Source: Pigoraptor vietnamica (taxonomy: Eukaryota > Opisthokonta > Filasterea). Taken from it: a stretch of DNA of 10,954 bases. Position numbers and translations under genes: made by a program. Positions within the stretch are counted from its first letter, which is position 1; every line of letters begins with the position of its first letter. Positions 1 to 9,247 of the stretch are shown piece by piece. The DNA is taken from NCBI GenBank assembly GCA_943704525.1, contig CALSCQ010002874.1, positions 1 through 10,954 on the forward strand, written 5' to 3'. Below the pieces are notes generated by a model that did no database searches, was not told where the DNA came from, and worked only from the letters and a program-made list of their open reading frames with translations.

Positions 1-35
1 GGGGGGGGTTTTGACTGCGATTAAACTGAGGGCAG
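1..35 (+). other. Left edge: G run and end of an intron
   Basis: The window opens with eight G residues. The next bases look like the tail of an intron: a CTGAG branch-point-like motif at 26-30, then a CAG acceptor at 33-35. Other introns in the window have a similar CTGAC or CTGAG element upstream of the acceptor. The 5' exons of the first gene therefore lie outside the window. Confidence 0.5.
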
Positions 36-1797
36 ATGCGCTTCCCCGCGCCTTGCACAGCGACTGAATTGCGCGCGTCCCTGCAGAACGAAAACCGCAT
101 CTTCATTGCGGCGTCGCAGCTGCTGTCGTCTGCGTGCGGGCGCGCGGGCGTGCTGGGCGGGTGTGTGCTCCACGGCAGCGGCGTGCTTGCGACCTCGCTT
201 GGCCCGCACGCGACCAAGTTGCTCGCCATGGGGCTACCGGAAATGGCAAGTGCTTGCACACCCTTGCTTCTAATGTGCCTTGTCGCGCCGTTGGGCGGGC
301 TTGCCTTTTAACGGCGGGACATTTGCGGTGTCCTGTGTTGTTACGTTTGCCTGGATGGTTGCAGAGTGGTGTTCCGTTCGGCATTCCTCTCTTCGCTCCC
401 TCCTTCGTGCGACTGTGGTCTGCCGCTAAGTGTGATGCGCATTTGCACCGCAGGGTTCGCTCGCGGGTGCGTCGACAGCGCGCGCCGTGGCACCTGAAAG
501 CCTTGATCGCCGACACTGCGACCGGCGTGTGCGTGTGTCTGCATGAACAGTCATTGCGAGACTGACTGGCGCCTCTTTGTCCTTCGCAGCGTCCGATTCG
601 TCGCCCCAGGCTGAGTTACTCCCCGCGCACGTGACAGTGACGCAGCTCGCCGCGATGAGAGCGCGCGTAGATGGCACTGCGGCGCTTCCACTGCGCGAGG
701 TGGCCCACGTGACGCACTGCGGCGGGCCGGAGTTGGTGGGTCCTTGCGCTGGTTCCTTGCTGATGTTGTCTGCCGCCTGTTTGAGCTGAAACTGTGGGCG
801 AGGGAATGGAGAACCGACGTCCCTTTGATCCACTGACCGCCGTCCATCCCATTAGTGCAAGTGCCCCACAGTGGACCTGCTCGTCGTCCGCGCGGGCGAC
901 GTGTGCCTCGCGCTCTGCATCGAAGCCGACGCCATCTGCGACAGTCATGAACTCGACGGCGCGGTGGGTGCGACTGCGTCACTGTCCTTGTTTCTGAAAT
1001 GAGATAATTCCCAGTTGTCACTACTCTTTTGTGAAAAGGGATCTGGTACAATGCATGCAGCTGAGGGTGTTTTCCCGTCGCCCCCGCAGAAAGAGTCGTT
1101 TGAGAGCGACGTCGTGCACTTGCAACGGCTCGTTGCCGCCGAAATCGGCCCCGAAGGACTCGCCCCCAAAGCGGTGCGTTGTCTCTGCGCGCTTGTTACG
1201 TGCGACTCCTTGTTACTCACGCGCAAGTCGTGCAGGATGGCAAGGCCACGCGCCCGCTCCACGCCGTGTTCGACACCACGTGCGACGCCCTCGAAGGTCC
1301 GCAACCTGCCTCGGCCGTGACGCGTTGTTGCGCGTGTGATTGCAACCGACCCCGTCTCACAACACTTTCCTCTTGTCTCTCGTCTAACCCCCATACTTCT
1401 CGCAGGGTCCCCACTCGACGCCGCATCCGAATCCGACCGCGCGTTTGCCGCCGTCGCCGCGTCCATTCACGACATGTACGCCGACATGGCGCGAGCGGAA
1501 CTTGCGCAGGCCATTCTCAGGTGCGCTCAACCCTCGCACCTGTCTGGCCTCATCACAAATCCCCTCCTTCTCCTCCCCCCTCCCCAGCGCACTCGCTCGC
1601 TAACACTTGGCTTTTTGCGCGTCGCGACCAGCAACCACCGCGGGACAGTGCAGAGCACCTGCGCGTTCGGGCGCGAGTCGTTCAACTTCCTGCCATACGC
1701 CTCTCCCGAAGACGCGCGTCTCACGCCGAGCGCCGTCGAACTCGCCGACGCACGCACCCGCGACACCATCCAGAGCGAGTACGGGCTGCTCACGTGA
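36..1797 (+). CDS. Longin-type protein, CCZ1/HPS4-like, 5' truncated
   Basis: This is the 3' part of a multi-exon gene. Proposed exons are 36-245 (or 249), possibly 454-526, 590-735 (or 739), 856 (or 872)-963, 1090-1173, 1236-1296, 1406-1520 and 1632-1797 (TGA). Splice phases agree at every junction from 964 onward; the first three junctions are ambiguous. No database match was possible. By eye the order of elements resembles CCZ1/HPS4: a longin-like strand-turn-strand ending in ATSLGPHATKLL (exon 1), then VDLLVVRAGDVCLALCIEAD and SDVVHLQRLVAAEIGP, which resemble the third-longin region of CCZ1. That family forms Rab guanine-nucleotide exchange factors (MON1-CCZ1 for Rab7, HPS1-HPS4 for Rab32/38) on endosomal or lysosome-related membranes. 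CTAAC branch motifs precede the last two acceptors. The gene model is fairly secure from 1090 on; the family call is tentative, and another longin protein such as FUZ or INTU is possible. Confidence 0.5.
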
Positions 1798-2066
1798 GCC
1801 GGCAGGGTGCAACGTGCAACACCACTCAAGACGCAGACTGCGACTGTGGACACCTCCTCGGCCGACTCACAAAACCAGACCCCTTTACCGCCACGAGCCT
1901 CCGGCACATACATACACGGCCCGGCGGAGAGGGCGTCCACGCAGCACGCCGCCCACGCCCGCACGCAATTCCATACAACGTCTTTCGCAACTTCACCCCT
2001 TCCCCACCCCTTCCCGACCCTTCCAGCCCCATCTCATTATCGCGTCCAGTCCCGCCACGCACGCGC
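1798..2066. other. Convergent 3' gap between the longin gene and NDUFS8
   Basis: These 269 bases lie between two stop codons facing each other and must hold both 3' UTRs. A pyrimidine-rich stretch runs from about 1990 to 2036. I see no AATAAA or ATTAAA on either strand and no gene. Confidence 0.6.
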
Positions 2067-3052
<986 letters not shown>

Positions 3053-3154
3053 TGTCGCGATGGCCGCAAAACTACGGCGCAATCCCACTTGCAGATGGGG
3101 GCAAGCGAGAGAGACGAATGCCGTGTACGAGCCTTCGTTCTGAATAGATGTAGA

Positions 3155-3196
3155 AGAGAGAGAGAGAGAGAGAGAGAGTGTGTGTGTGTGTGTGTG
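3155..3196. repeat. Compound (AG)12(TG)9 microsatellite
   Basis: Twelve AG units (3155-3178) run directly into nine TG units (3179-3196). The tract lies about 100 bases upstream of the NDUFS8 start, in the 5' leader or promoter, and is likely to vary in length. Confidence 0.95.
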
Positions 3197-3328
3197 CGTC
3201 TGTGAACCGTGCACGCAATTTGAAATGGACCCTGAATTTGTTGTCGAACGAGCACACTCGGCCCAATCCTCCAGTTCTTAGAGGGAACGATCCGGAATAA
3301 TCCGGTGCAATACTTCTGGCGGGAGGGA

Positions 3329-3338
3329 TTGGCGGGAA
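3329..3338 (+). promoter_or_regulatory. E2F-like site TTGGCGGGAA
   Basis: TTGGCGGGAA fits the E2F/DP half-site pattern TTSSCGSGAA. It lies about 130 bases upstream of the DCTPP1 start; a second, weaker TGGCGGGA lies just upstream at 3317-3324. dNTP metabolism genes are commonly E2F targets in animals and plants. Function here is inferred. Confidence 0.35.
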
Positions 3339-3466
3339 GGCGAGTTTGAACGCGGCACACTGGAAGTCACTACTCTGCTCAATTTTAGGCCCTCCTCAGA
3401 GGAAATACTAAGTGCGTTGCGCACAAAAACGTACTTGCGGCTGTATAGAGCACTTCAATTGCGAGA

Positions 3467-4205
3467 ATGATGTCTGTTGCGGCTGAGTCGCAGTCGCAGG
3501 CATCGCAAGAGGCCTCTGCGCCAACTGCGAAGGGCGCGTTCAAGTTCAGCGAAGAGCCCACTCTCGAGGGCCTGTGAGTGTCCCACACATTCATACATAC
3601 ACACATACGCACATACACACACACACACACACACTTGTGCACAGCCATAATTAAGATTTAGGGAAGTGCTAATAATGGACGCGCTGCGACTGAGCGCAGG
3701 AGGGCCGAGATGGCGCAATTCGTTCGCGAGCGCAACTGGGAGCAGTTCCACCAACCGCGAAACCTCGTCCTTGCGCTGGTGCGTGGCCTGCAATGCCACG
3801 AAAATGTCTGCCTCTTGTTTCTTGATGGGACGGCATGTGACACACGCGGGTGTCGCAGGTGGGCGAAGTCGGCGAACTCTCCGAGTGCTTCATGTGGAAG
3901 GGCGAGGTGGCCAAGGGTCTCCCCGGTGGGTCACGTGCCCCTGGTGGCCCCTGTGTCCCCTGAGTGAAGGTTTAATGCACCGCATGCGCCGGACTGCGCT
4001 CACTGCGGCTGTCGCAGGGTGGAGCGAGGCCGAGCGTACGCACCTCGGCGAGGAAATGGCGGACGTCTTCATCTATCTCATGCGCCTGGCGGAGCAGTGC
4101 GACGTCGACCTCCCCGCCGCCGTCGCCCGCAAGATCGCCCTCAACGCCCGCAAGTACCCCGTCGAGAAATCGTTTGGCTCCGTCAAAAAGTACACGCAGT
4201 TGTAA
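3467..4205 (+). CDS. DCTPP1: dCTP pyrophosphatase 1 (MazG-like, all-alpha NTP-PPase)
   Basis: Exons 3467-3573, 3700-3778, 3859-3925 and 4018-4205 (TAA) join in phases 2, 0 and 1 to give 146 residues. The enzyme hydrolyses dCTP and modified forms such as 5-methyl-dCTP to the monophosphate and pyrophosphate, keeping them out of DNA. The MazG metal-binding pattern is complete: E65 and E68 in VGEVGELSE, then E97 and D100 in EEMADVFIYL. Family stretches FSEEPTLEGL, NWEQFHQPRNL, MWKGEV and ALNARKYP are present in order. The first 24 residues are a Ser/Ala/Gln-rich, probably disordered tail. Two in-frame ATGs lie side by side (3467 and 3470); the first is used here. Intron 1 carries a (CA) repeat and a CTAAT branch motif. 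The gene converges on SLX1, with only 111 bases between stop codons. Confidence 0.97.
3615..3634. repeat. (AC)10 microsatellite in DCTPP1 intron 1
   Basis: Ten AC units follow a looser CATACATACACACATACGCACAT stretch-like region from about 3591. The tract is intronic and probably length-variable. Confidence 0.93.
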
Positions 4206-4316
4206 CTCGAGTGCAGTGCACCGGTATCCCCGTGCGTCATGCCGGCGTCACACGAGCGCCGAGGCTCGCTTGTTGCCCTTTGTTGCGTTGAAAGATGCGG
4301 CCGGTCACGTGCCGCG
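4206..4316. other. Convergent 3' gap between DCTPP1 and SLX1
   Basis: Only 111 bases separate the two facing stop codons, so the two transcripts probably overlap at their 3' ends. A CACGTG lies at 4306-4311. I see no AATAAA. Confidence 0.6.
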
Positions 4317-5683
4317 TCACTCGATGACAATGTCCCACGGATCACTTTCGGCGCCCCACTGGCCCTCGTGCCCGCGCCACGCGTTCGCACGGCCGTCCGC
4401 GTCCTCGCTCACTCCGTCGCCCTCTTCCCCGTACCCGCCCACCACGCCGGCATCCGGATCCCCGTAGTCGTCGTCCGCTGCACCACCGCCGGTGCCCATG
4501 TCCCCGTAGCCGTCGTCGTCAGCACCGTCGTCATCGCGCTCGCCGGCATTCCCACCCGCCCCGCGCTTCGCCTTGCGGCGGGCGCTGCAGTCAAAGGGCA
4601 TCCCCGCGGCAGTGAGCGGCCGCAGCATTTCGCCCCACAGCACGCGCGTGTTGCACGCCGGGCAGCGGCCGCCCACTGGCAGACAGAGGTCCTCGCATCC
4701 GGGAGCGCTCAGGAAGCACTTGGCGAGGCATGGCACGTGACTCTGGGCACCGCAGCCATCCGCGTAACATCGCGCGGTGGGTGTGTCGTTCTGCGTGTGG
4801 GGCTGCAGTGAGTCGAGTGGGAAGCGCAGGCACGGCGCAGCAGTTCAGCGATGGCGAAAAGCGCCCCTCCCGTCCCCCTACTACCGCCTACTCCCCTCCA
4901 AGTCGCTGCCCACTCACTGCAATTTCTGCGTAACAAACGGCGCAAGGCGTCGCGGGGGTGTGCGGTTGTGACGCCGCTCCCCTCTTCTTCGGCTTGACGG
5001 AGATGGGCCCATAGCGCACACGCACGAGGCCGGGCAAACGCTCCGTCCACCGCGCACACCGCGCGCGCGCCTCTTCGCTCACCCAGTGCAGCGTGAGGGG
5101 CAGCCGGCAGAAAGGGCCGACGCCAAGCAGTGCTGCCATCGTGCGCACGCGGTTCTCGACGGCCGTTGCGCCCTTGCTGCGCTCACGTGCCTCTCTCGGA
5201 AGCGACCGCAGGCGCCGCGTGGACGACGGGTTCTGCCACGCCCACTCAAACTGGCGCGCAAAAGCCCTTATTTAGAAAGAAAAGGGGCAGTCGAGGCAGT
5301 ATGTCGCTGCACCGCGCTCTCACCTGCAGCGCGGATATCTCGTCCATGAAGCCATACACCATGCACACAAGTTCCCTGCGCACGCACGCGCGAGGATGAG
5401 CACCAGGATCATGGGGCTGCCTTCCACGCCACCATGCCGCTGCTCCCTCACCCTGCGCAAGTCCATCCACCACCCACCATGGCCCTCGCCCGCTAGTGCG
5501 CCATGCGCCGCCCTTGTCGCGCCCCGCGTTGTGCTGCTGCAACCGCCGCTGTGGGTCGACCGTGAAGCCAATGTACGTGCACCCCCGAAAGCGAGGGCTC
5601 TTGGACAGCAGCAAGTAGCACCCGTAGAAGGGCGACGGGGCATACGCGCCCACGTCCCCGTCGTCGCAGTAGCGCATCGCCAT
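4317..5683 (-). CDS. SLX1: SLX1 structure-specific endonuclease catalytic subunit
   Basis: Minus-strand exons 5478-5683, 5324-5375, 4918-5250 and 4317-4802 join in phases 2, 0 and 0 to give 358 residues. SLX1, bound to SLX4, cuts Holliday junctions, flaps and replication forks in the nucleus. The GIY-YIG nuclease domain is at the N-terminus: YGCYLL (20-25), YIGFT (37-41), RRLQQHN (46-52), [12 protein letters not shown] (58-69), and the catalytic Glu at residue 88 in FEWAWQNP. The C-terminal RING-like zinc finger (C4HC3 type) uses C189, C192, C209, C214, H219, C222, C244 and C247, split by the last intron. After it comes an acidic Asp/Gly tail (284-334), which makes the protein longer than human SLX1. 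The start is the ATG at 5681-5683; a second in-frame ATG is two codons later. The first intron is open in frame. Confidence 0.97.
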
Positions 5684-5986
5684 CACACGCGGACGAGGAA
5701 CGAAAAGTGCTCGTCAGTTGTGAGCAAGAGTGCGTTTTTGAATTTTGCGCGCTGACAAAGCGCTCCACTTCCCCCATTCGCCCATGAATTTAAACTGAGC
5801 AAAGAGTCCTTTCGGACACACTATTGGCACAAATTCAAATTGCGAGTCACGGCTGACATGTCACTCGCTGACTCAATCCACGTGCGGCGTCCTTCGCGCT
5901 TTTCCCTGCCGCCTTCTTTGCCAAATCTATGAAGCAAGTCCCGCAGTCGCTCACTTGCTTCTCTCCCCTCACTGTGTCACGTGAAA
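5684..5986. promoter_or_regulatory. Divergent promoter region, SLX1 / TIM22
   Basis: These 303 bases separate two diverging start codons and are more AT-rich than the genes. They contain TTTTGCGCGC (5743-5752, E2F-like), an inverted CCAAT (ATTGG, 5823-5827), TTCAAATTGCGAG (5834-5846), and CACGTG at 5879-5884 and 5978-5983. The last CACGTG ends three bases before the TIM22 ATG. No TATA box is seen. Confidence 0.5.
5743..5752 (+). promoter_or_regulatory. E2F-like site TTTTGCGCGC
   Basis: TTTTGCGCGC is close to the classical E2F site TTTSGCGC. It lies 60 bases upstream of the SLX1 start, on the opposite strand to that gene; E2F sites work in either orientation. Binding is inferred from sequence only. 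Confidence 0.4.
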
Positions 5987-7372
5987 ATGGCCGACCCGCC
6001 AGCGCCCGCCGAAGGGTCCGCAGATGCCCCTGCGCCCACCAAGGCCGTGTACAACTTTGGCCCTCAGAAGCCGCCGGGCGTCGTGGCCGTAGAGCGCTTT
6101 ATGGAATCGTGCGTCTTCAAGACGGCCGTCAGCGGCGTGCTCGGTGGGCATGGCAGGGCGTATGGGCCTGTGGGACTAGACTGAGATGAGGACTGTGGCA
6201 ATGTGCGCAATCGGCTGCATCGGCCCCTGACCGTTTGCGTGCAGGGTTCGGCCTCGGCGGTTTCTTTGGCGTGTTCACGGCGAGCATGGACCCCACCGTC
6301 GGCATGGTACCCACCACGCCCACCCCTTCCGCTGCTCCCGCTGCAGCTTCTCCCGCGACTACGGCGGCATCTCCATCGACCCCTGTGGGAACTGCGCACG
6401 TAACAGCACCCGTCGCTCCCGCACCAGCGGCTCCGGCGAACGCGGCCTCGGCGACACCCACTGGCACGCCGCACTCGCCCGCGCAGCCGCCACACCCGGC
6501 CGCGCACGTGCGCATGCCGGGCGCACCCCTCTTGCAAACAGCGCATGGCACCGTGGGCCCGTCCGTAGCAGCGGCAGTCGAGGCTGGCGCAGTGGGCGCC
6601 GCGGGGGCAACAGCGGGGGCAGCGGGAGCAACGACGGCGGCAGCGGGGGCAACAGCGGGGGCAACAGCGGGGGCAGCGGCGCAGTCGGCGCAGATGGTCT
6701 ACCAGCCGGGCGCTATTCCCGGATTTGAGGTGGGCGATCCCGGCAAGCTCAAGCTGTCGAAAATGGTGCGCGACATTGGGACGCGCAGCTTTAGTTTCGC
6801 GAAGAACTTTGGTCTCATCGGCGCCATGTTCTCCGGGAGCGAGTGCCTCATCGAATCGGTGGGTCTCTCTAGTTGTTGTGCGTTTGCGTGTGTGCGTGGG
6901 CCTTTGAAGCCACTGGATTCTCTGCGGTGCCCTCGTGCGCATTTGTACAGGTGTAGTGAATGGCATCGACGCACGCAGACAGGACTGAGAGAGTGTCGTG
7001 TGCATGCAATGCCCTTGTGCCTTCTGTCGTGCATGTGTCACTGAACGAGGACTGTCGTTTACATGTCTCAGTACCGCGCCAAGAACGATCGATGGAACTC
7101 GCTTTATGCCGGGTGCACGACGGGCGGCATCGTGGGACTGCGCGGTGTGTTGGTCACAACATCCCCCCTGGCGTGCACCTGTTGCGAGTTTCGTGTAATG
7201 TCATTGACGTCCAGTGGCCTGTGCCCGTGACTATGGCCATTCCGTCCACTTGCCGACAAATGTTGCTCACGCCGTGTGCGCGCGCGCAGCCGGGCCACAC
7301 GCGGGCCTCTTTGGCTGCGCGAGTTTTGCGGCATTCTCCGCGGCAATCGACTACTTTTTCACTTCGCGCTAA
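5987..7372 (+). CDS. TIM22: TIM22, inner-membrane carrier translocase subunit, with long insertion
   Basis: Exons 5987-6143, 6245-6858, 7072-7144 and 7290-7372 (TAA) join in phases 1, 0 and 1 to give 308 residues. Tim22 is the channel of the TIM22 complex, which inserts metabolite carriers and Tim proteins into the inner mitochondrial membrane. Family features in order: ERFMESCVFK (36-45) leading to TM1 with GLGGFFGVFTASMD; TM2 around SFAKNFGLIGAMFSGSECLIES; TM3 with GCTTGGIVGLRAG; TM4 with GCASFAAFSAAIDYFF. C42 and C253 match the conserved disulfide pair. Residues 74-202, between TM1 and TM2, are a low-complexity Ala/Pro/Thr/Gly segment absent from ordinary Tim22, which is about 180-200 residues. 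That segment could be an unspliced-looking intron (6307-6693), but its donor would be GTACCC, unlike the others here. The ATG at 5987 is in a good context (AAAATGG). Confidence 0.93.
6597..6690 (+). repeat. Imperfect GC-rich repeat in TIM22 exon 2
   Basis: Imperfect copies of a 12-base unit close to GCGGGGGCAACA encode an Ala/Gly/Thr run (AGATAGAAGATT-like) near the end of the TIM22 insertion. The repeat suggests the insertion grew by replication slippage. Confidence 0.75.
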
Positions 7373-7639
7373 TCTCGGGTCACGTGGGGGCTGGCACCAT
7401 CCACTGTGGCGGCGTGCGTTGCGTGCGCGTGCGTGCGTGCGGCGTGGACATGCCATGTGTATCATACATTCGATTATCACGTGCAAGCGCATCGAACGCC
7501 TAAGGCCGAATACGCAAGAGTCCCCCGCGCGACCACGTGCTCGCCAGCAAGCAGTCGTGGGAATGCGCGGTTGGGTGTGAGTGGAGAGTGTGTGTGTGTG
7601 TGTGCGTACGCGCACGCAGAGAGGCCGCGGGAGCCAGTC
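7373..7639. other. Convergent 3' gap between TIM22 and the kinase
   Basis: These 267 bases lie between facing stop codons. They contain three CACGTG sites (7381, 7478, 7534) and a GT microsatellite (7588-7604). No polyadenylation hexamer of the AATAAA type and no gene is seen. Confidence 0.55.
7588..7604. repeat. GT dinucleotide microsatellite
   Basis: About eight GT units lie in the 3' gap, about 35 bases downstream of the kinase stop on that gene's strand. Confidence 0.9.
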
Positions 7640-8906
7640 TCAGTTGAGCTTGACGAAATTTTCGAAGAGCGCGGCGCGGTTCTGGTCGTTGTGCTTCTTG
7701 ACCCAGTGCGCGTAAATTTGAAACGCGCACCGGTCGATGAGCTCCCGCCCGCGCTTGCTCGCGTACACCGACATGTCCGCCTGCTCCATCGACAGCTGCA
7801 GCGACATGCGTCCGATCCACCCGCACGCAATCAGCCGCAGGGCAATCACCCCGAACGCGACCGAGCGGAAGCGGCGCAGCGGCGTGAGTCCCGACGCATA
7901 CTTGGGCGCTGAGAGCCACGGGTGCTCGAGCGCCTCGGTGGCCGTGAGCCGCTTCGAGGGGTCGACGCACAGCAGGCGCCGCACGAGGTCTTTCGCCTCC
8001 GCCGAGATGTTGTCCCAGTACGGCCGCACAAAGTCAAAGTTCCCGCGCCGGATCGTGCGCAGCAGGACCATCTTGTTGGCGTTCCAAAATGGCGGGAAGC
8101 CGACGAGCAGCGTGTACATGATCACGCCGCACGCCCACTCGTCGACCGCCATGCCGTAACCGCCGGCCGTCTCGTCCATCGAACACCGCACGGCCTCCGG
8201 CGACATGTACCCCGGCGTGCCGCAAAACTCGCGCAGCTGCTCGCCCTCGGCCAGCTTGCGCGCGAACCCAAAGTCCGCCACCTGCGCACGAGGGAACAGT
8301 CAATGGGACGGATGCAGAGAGGGGAGGGAACGCGTTGGTGCGGAAGGGCGTAAGGAGGATGCGTGGAAGCGGTGTGGCGCACACCTTGATTGTCCCGTCG
8401 TCCGTCAACAGTATGTTTTCGGGCTTCATGTCGCGGTGCACCACGCCAAACTGGTGAATGTACGCGAGCGCGCTGAAGATCTGCCGCATGATGCCCTTCG
8501 CCTTGGCCTCGGGAAAATGAACGGCCTCCGTCAGCTTGTCGAAGAGCTCGCCGCCGGACGCGAGATCGAACACGAGGTAATAGTTGGCCGACGTCACAAA
8601 CGCGTCGCGCAGGTAGATAATGTTCGGGTGCCCCCGCAGCGCCTGGAGCACGCGTATCTCGTTGACAATGGCCTCTTCGTCCAGGCGCTCGTCGTTGCGG
8701 TCGATAATCTTGACGGCGAGCTGCTCGCGCGTCTCCTTATGCATGCACTTTCGCACCACGCTCGAGAGGCCGTGGCCGAGCACGTCGCCGGGCTCGTACA
8801 GGTCGTAGAAATTCTCGCCGTCCTCGTGGCCCATCAGCGCCTCGACGGGCTCTGCGCCGAAGGACGATGCCAACGGCATGCTGCTAACGAGCGCCGCTGC
8901 CGCCAT
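7640..8906 (-). CDS. PHKG: Phosphorylase kinase gamma-type Ca2+/calmodulin-family kinase
   Basis: Two minus-strand exons, 8385-8906 and 7640-8281, join in phase 0 to give 387 residues, about the length I recall for animal PHKG1. All kinase elements are present: glycine loop GHGLSSVV (44-51), Lys66 in AVK, HRDMKPEN (157-164), DFG (177-179), GTPGYMSPE (195-203) and DEWACGV (221-227). PHKG hallmarks are RCSMDET before GYG, the spacing to PPFW, and E192 in REFCGTP, the acidic residue that stands in for activation-loop phosphorylation in the gamma subunit. The C-terminus (about 353-381) carries DRCAFQIYAHWVKK and QNRAALFEN, nearly identical to the calmodulin-binding regulatory tail of animal gamma. 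In animals this subunit phosphorylates glycogen phosphorylase in a complex with alpha, beta and calmodulin. No alpha or beta gene is in the window, so the true substrate is unknown. The first ATG of the frame (8904-8906) is used; 8877-8879 is an alternative. Confidence 0.9.
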
Positions 8907-8966
8907 TCGCGCCGCCACTGCCGCGCGCACGCGTCACCCCTCGCCTCTTGATTGCATTGGGGAAAG

Positions 8967-8977
8967 TTTTGCGGGAA
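8967..8977 (+). promoter_or_regulatory. E2F-like site TTTTGCGGGAA
   Basis: The sequence matches the E2F pattern TTTSSCGSGAA. It lies 61 bases upstream of the kinase start. Binding is inferred. Confidence 0.4.
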
Positions 8978-9028
8978 GCGATGTCTCTTGCGGTCGGACG
9001 TCTCGTGCACGCTGCTGCGTTTTGGCTG

Positions 9029-9070
9029 TGCGTGCATGCGTGCGTGCGTGCGTGTGCGTGTGCGTTGCGT
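9029..9070. repeat. Degenerate TGCG/TG simple repeat
   Basis: A run of TGCG units (TGCGTGCGTGCG) followed by alternating TG and TGCG units lies upstream of both the kinase and LIS1. Alternating purine-pyrimidine tracts like this can adopt Z-form DNA; that is inference. Confidence 0.8.
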
Positions 9071-9235
9071 AAGGGGTGAACCGTGTTTTGAGTCGGCGAA
9101 TGAAACGCGCACGGACCGAGATGCGGCGCCTCGTAAGGTTATCAAGGGAGCACATTTTCCTGAAATGGTCTGTCCGAAAGATCCAAGCCATCAATGGCTT
9201 ACAAAAAAAATTTCATACTATTTTAGACGCCCATG

Positions 9236-9247
9236 TGACGTCACGTG
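9236..9247. promoter_or_regulatory. Composite CRE and G-box, TGACGTCACGTG
   Basis: A perfect palindromic cyclic-AMP-response element (TGACGTCA, 9236-9243) overlaps a perfect CACGTG (9242-9247). It lies about 160 bases upstream of the LIS1 start. bZIP proteins bind the first and bHLH or plant-type bZIP proteins the second; use in this organism is inferred. Confidence 0.45.

Larger units (their letters stand above)
3053..3466. promoter_or_regulatory. Divergent promoter region, NDUFS8 / DCTPP1
   Basis: These 414 bases separate two start codons pointing away from each other. They hold an AG/TG microsatellite (3155-3196), a TTCAAATTGCG box on the minus strand (3214-3224), a CCAAT box (3263-3267), two GGCGGGA boxes (3317-3324 and 3329-3338; the second also reads as an inverted CCAAT plus E2F-like site) and a second TTCAATTGCGAG box (3454-3465) touching the DCTPP1 start. 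I see no TATA box. The elements are identified by sequence likeness only. Confidence 0.5.

Noticed and set aside
365-453. Extra exon after the CAG at 362-364 in the longin gene
   Set aside because: It is open in phase 0, but there is no good donor and no family likeness. It is left out, although the exon structure between 246 and 589 is not settled.
1588-1631. Acceptor after the strong pyrimidine tract ending at 1587
   Set aside because: Using it with the donor at 1521 gives a stop within five codons. The acceptor at 1631, preceded by a CTAAC motif, keeps the frame.
5376-5477. SLX1 exon 1 continuing without a break into exon 2
   Set aside because: The frame is open, but only splicing restores GPWELV...VYGF, the conserved SLX1 core.
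6064-7041. Minus-strand open frame of 325 codons
   Set aside because: It is the complement of the TIM22 insertion and flanks, rich in RCC-type repeats, with no recognisable motif.
7373-7639. Possible small RNA or extra gene in the TIM22/kinase gap
   Set aside because: No tRNA-like fold, box motif or credible reading frame is seen; only a GT repeat and CACGTG sites.
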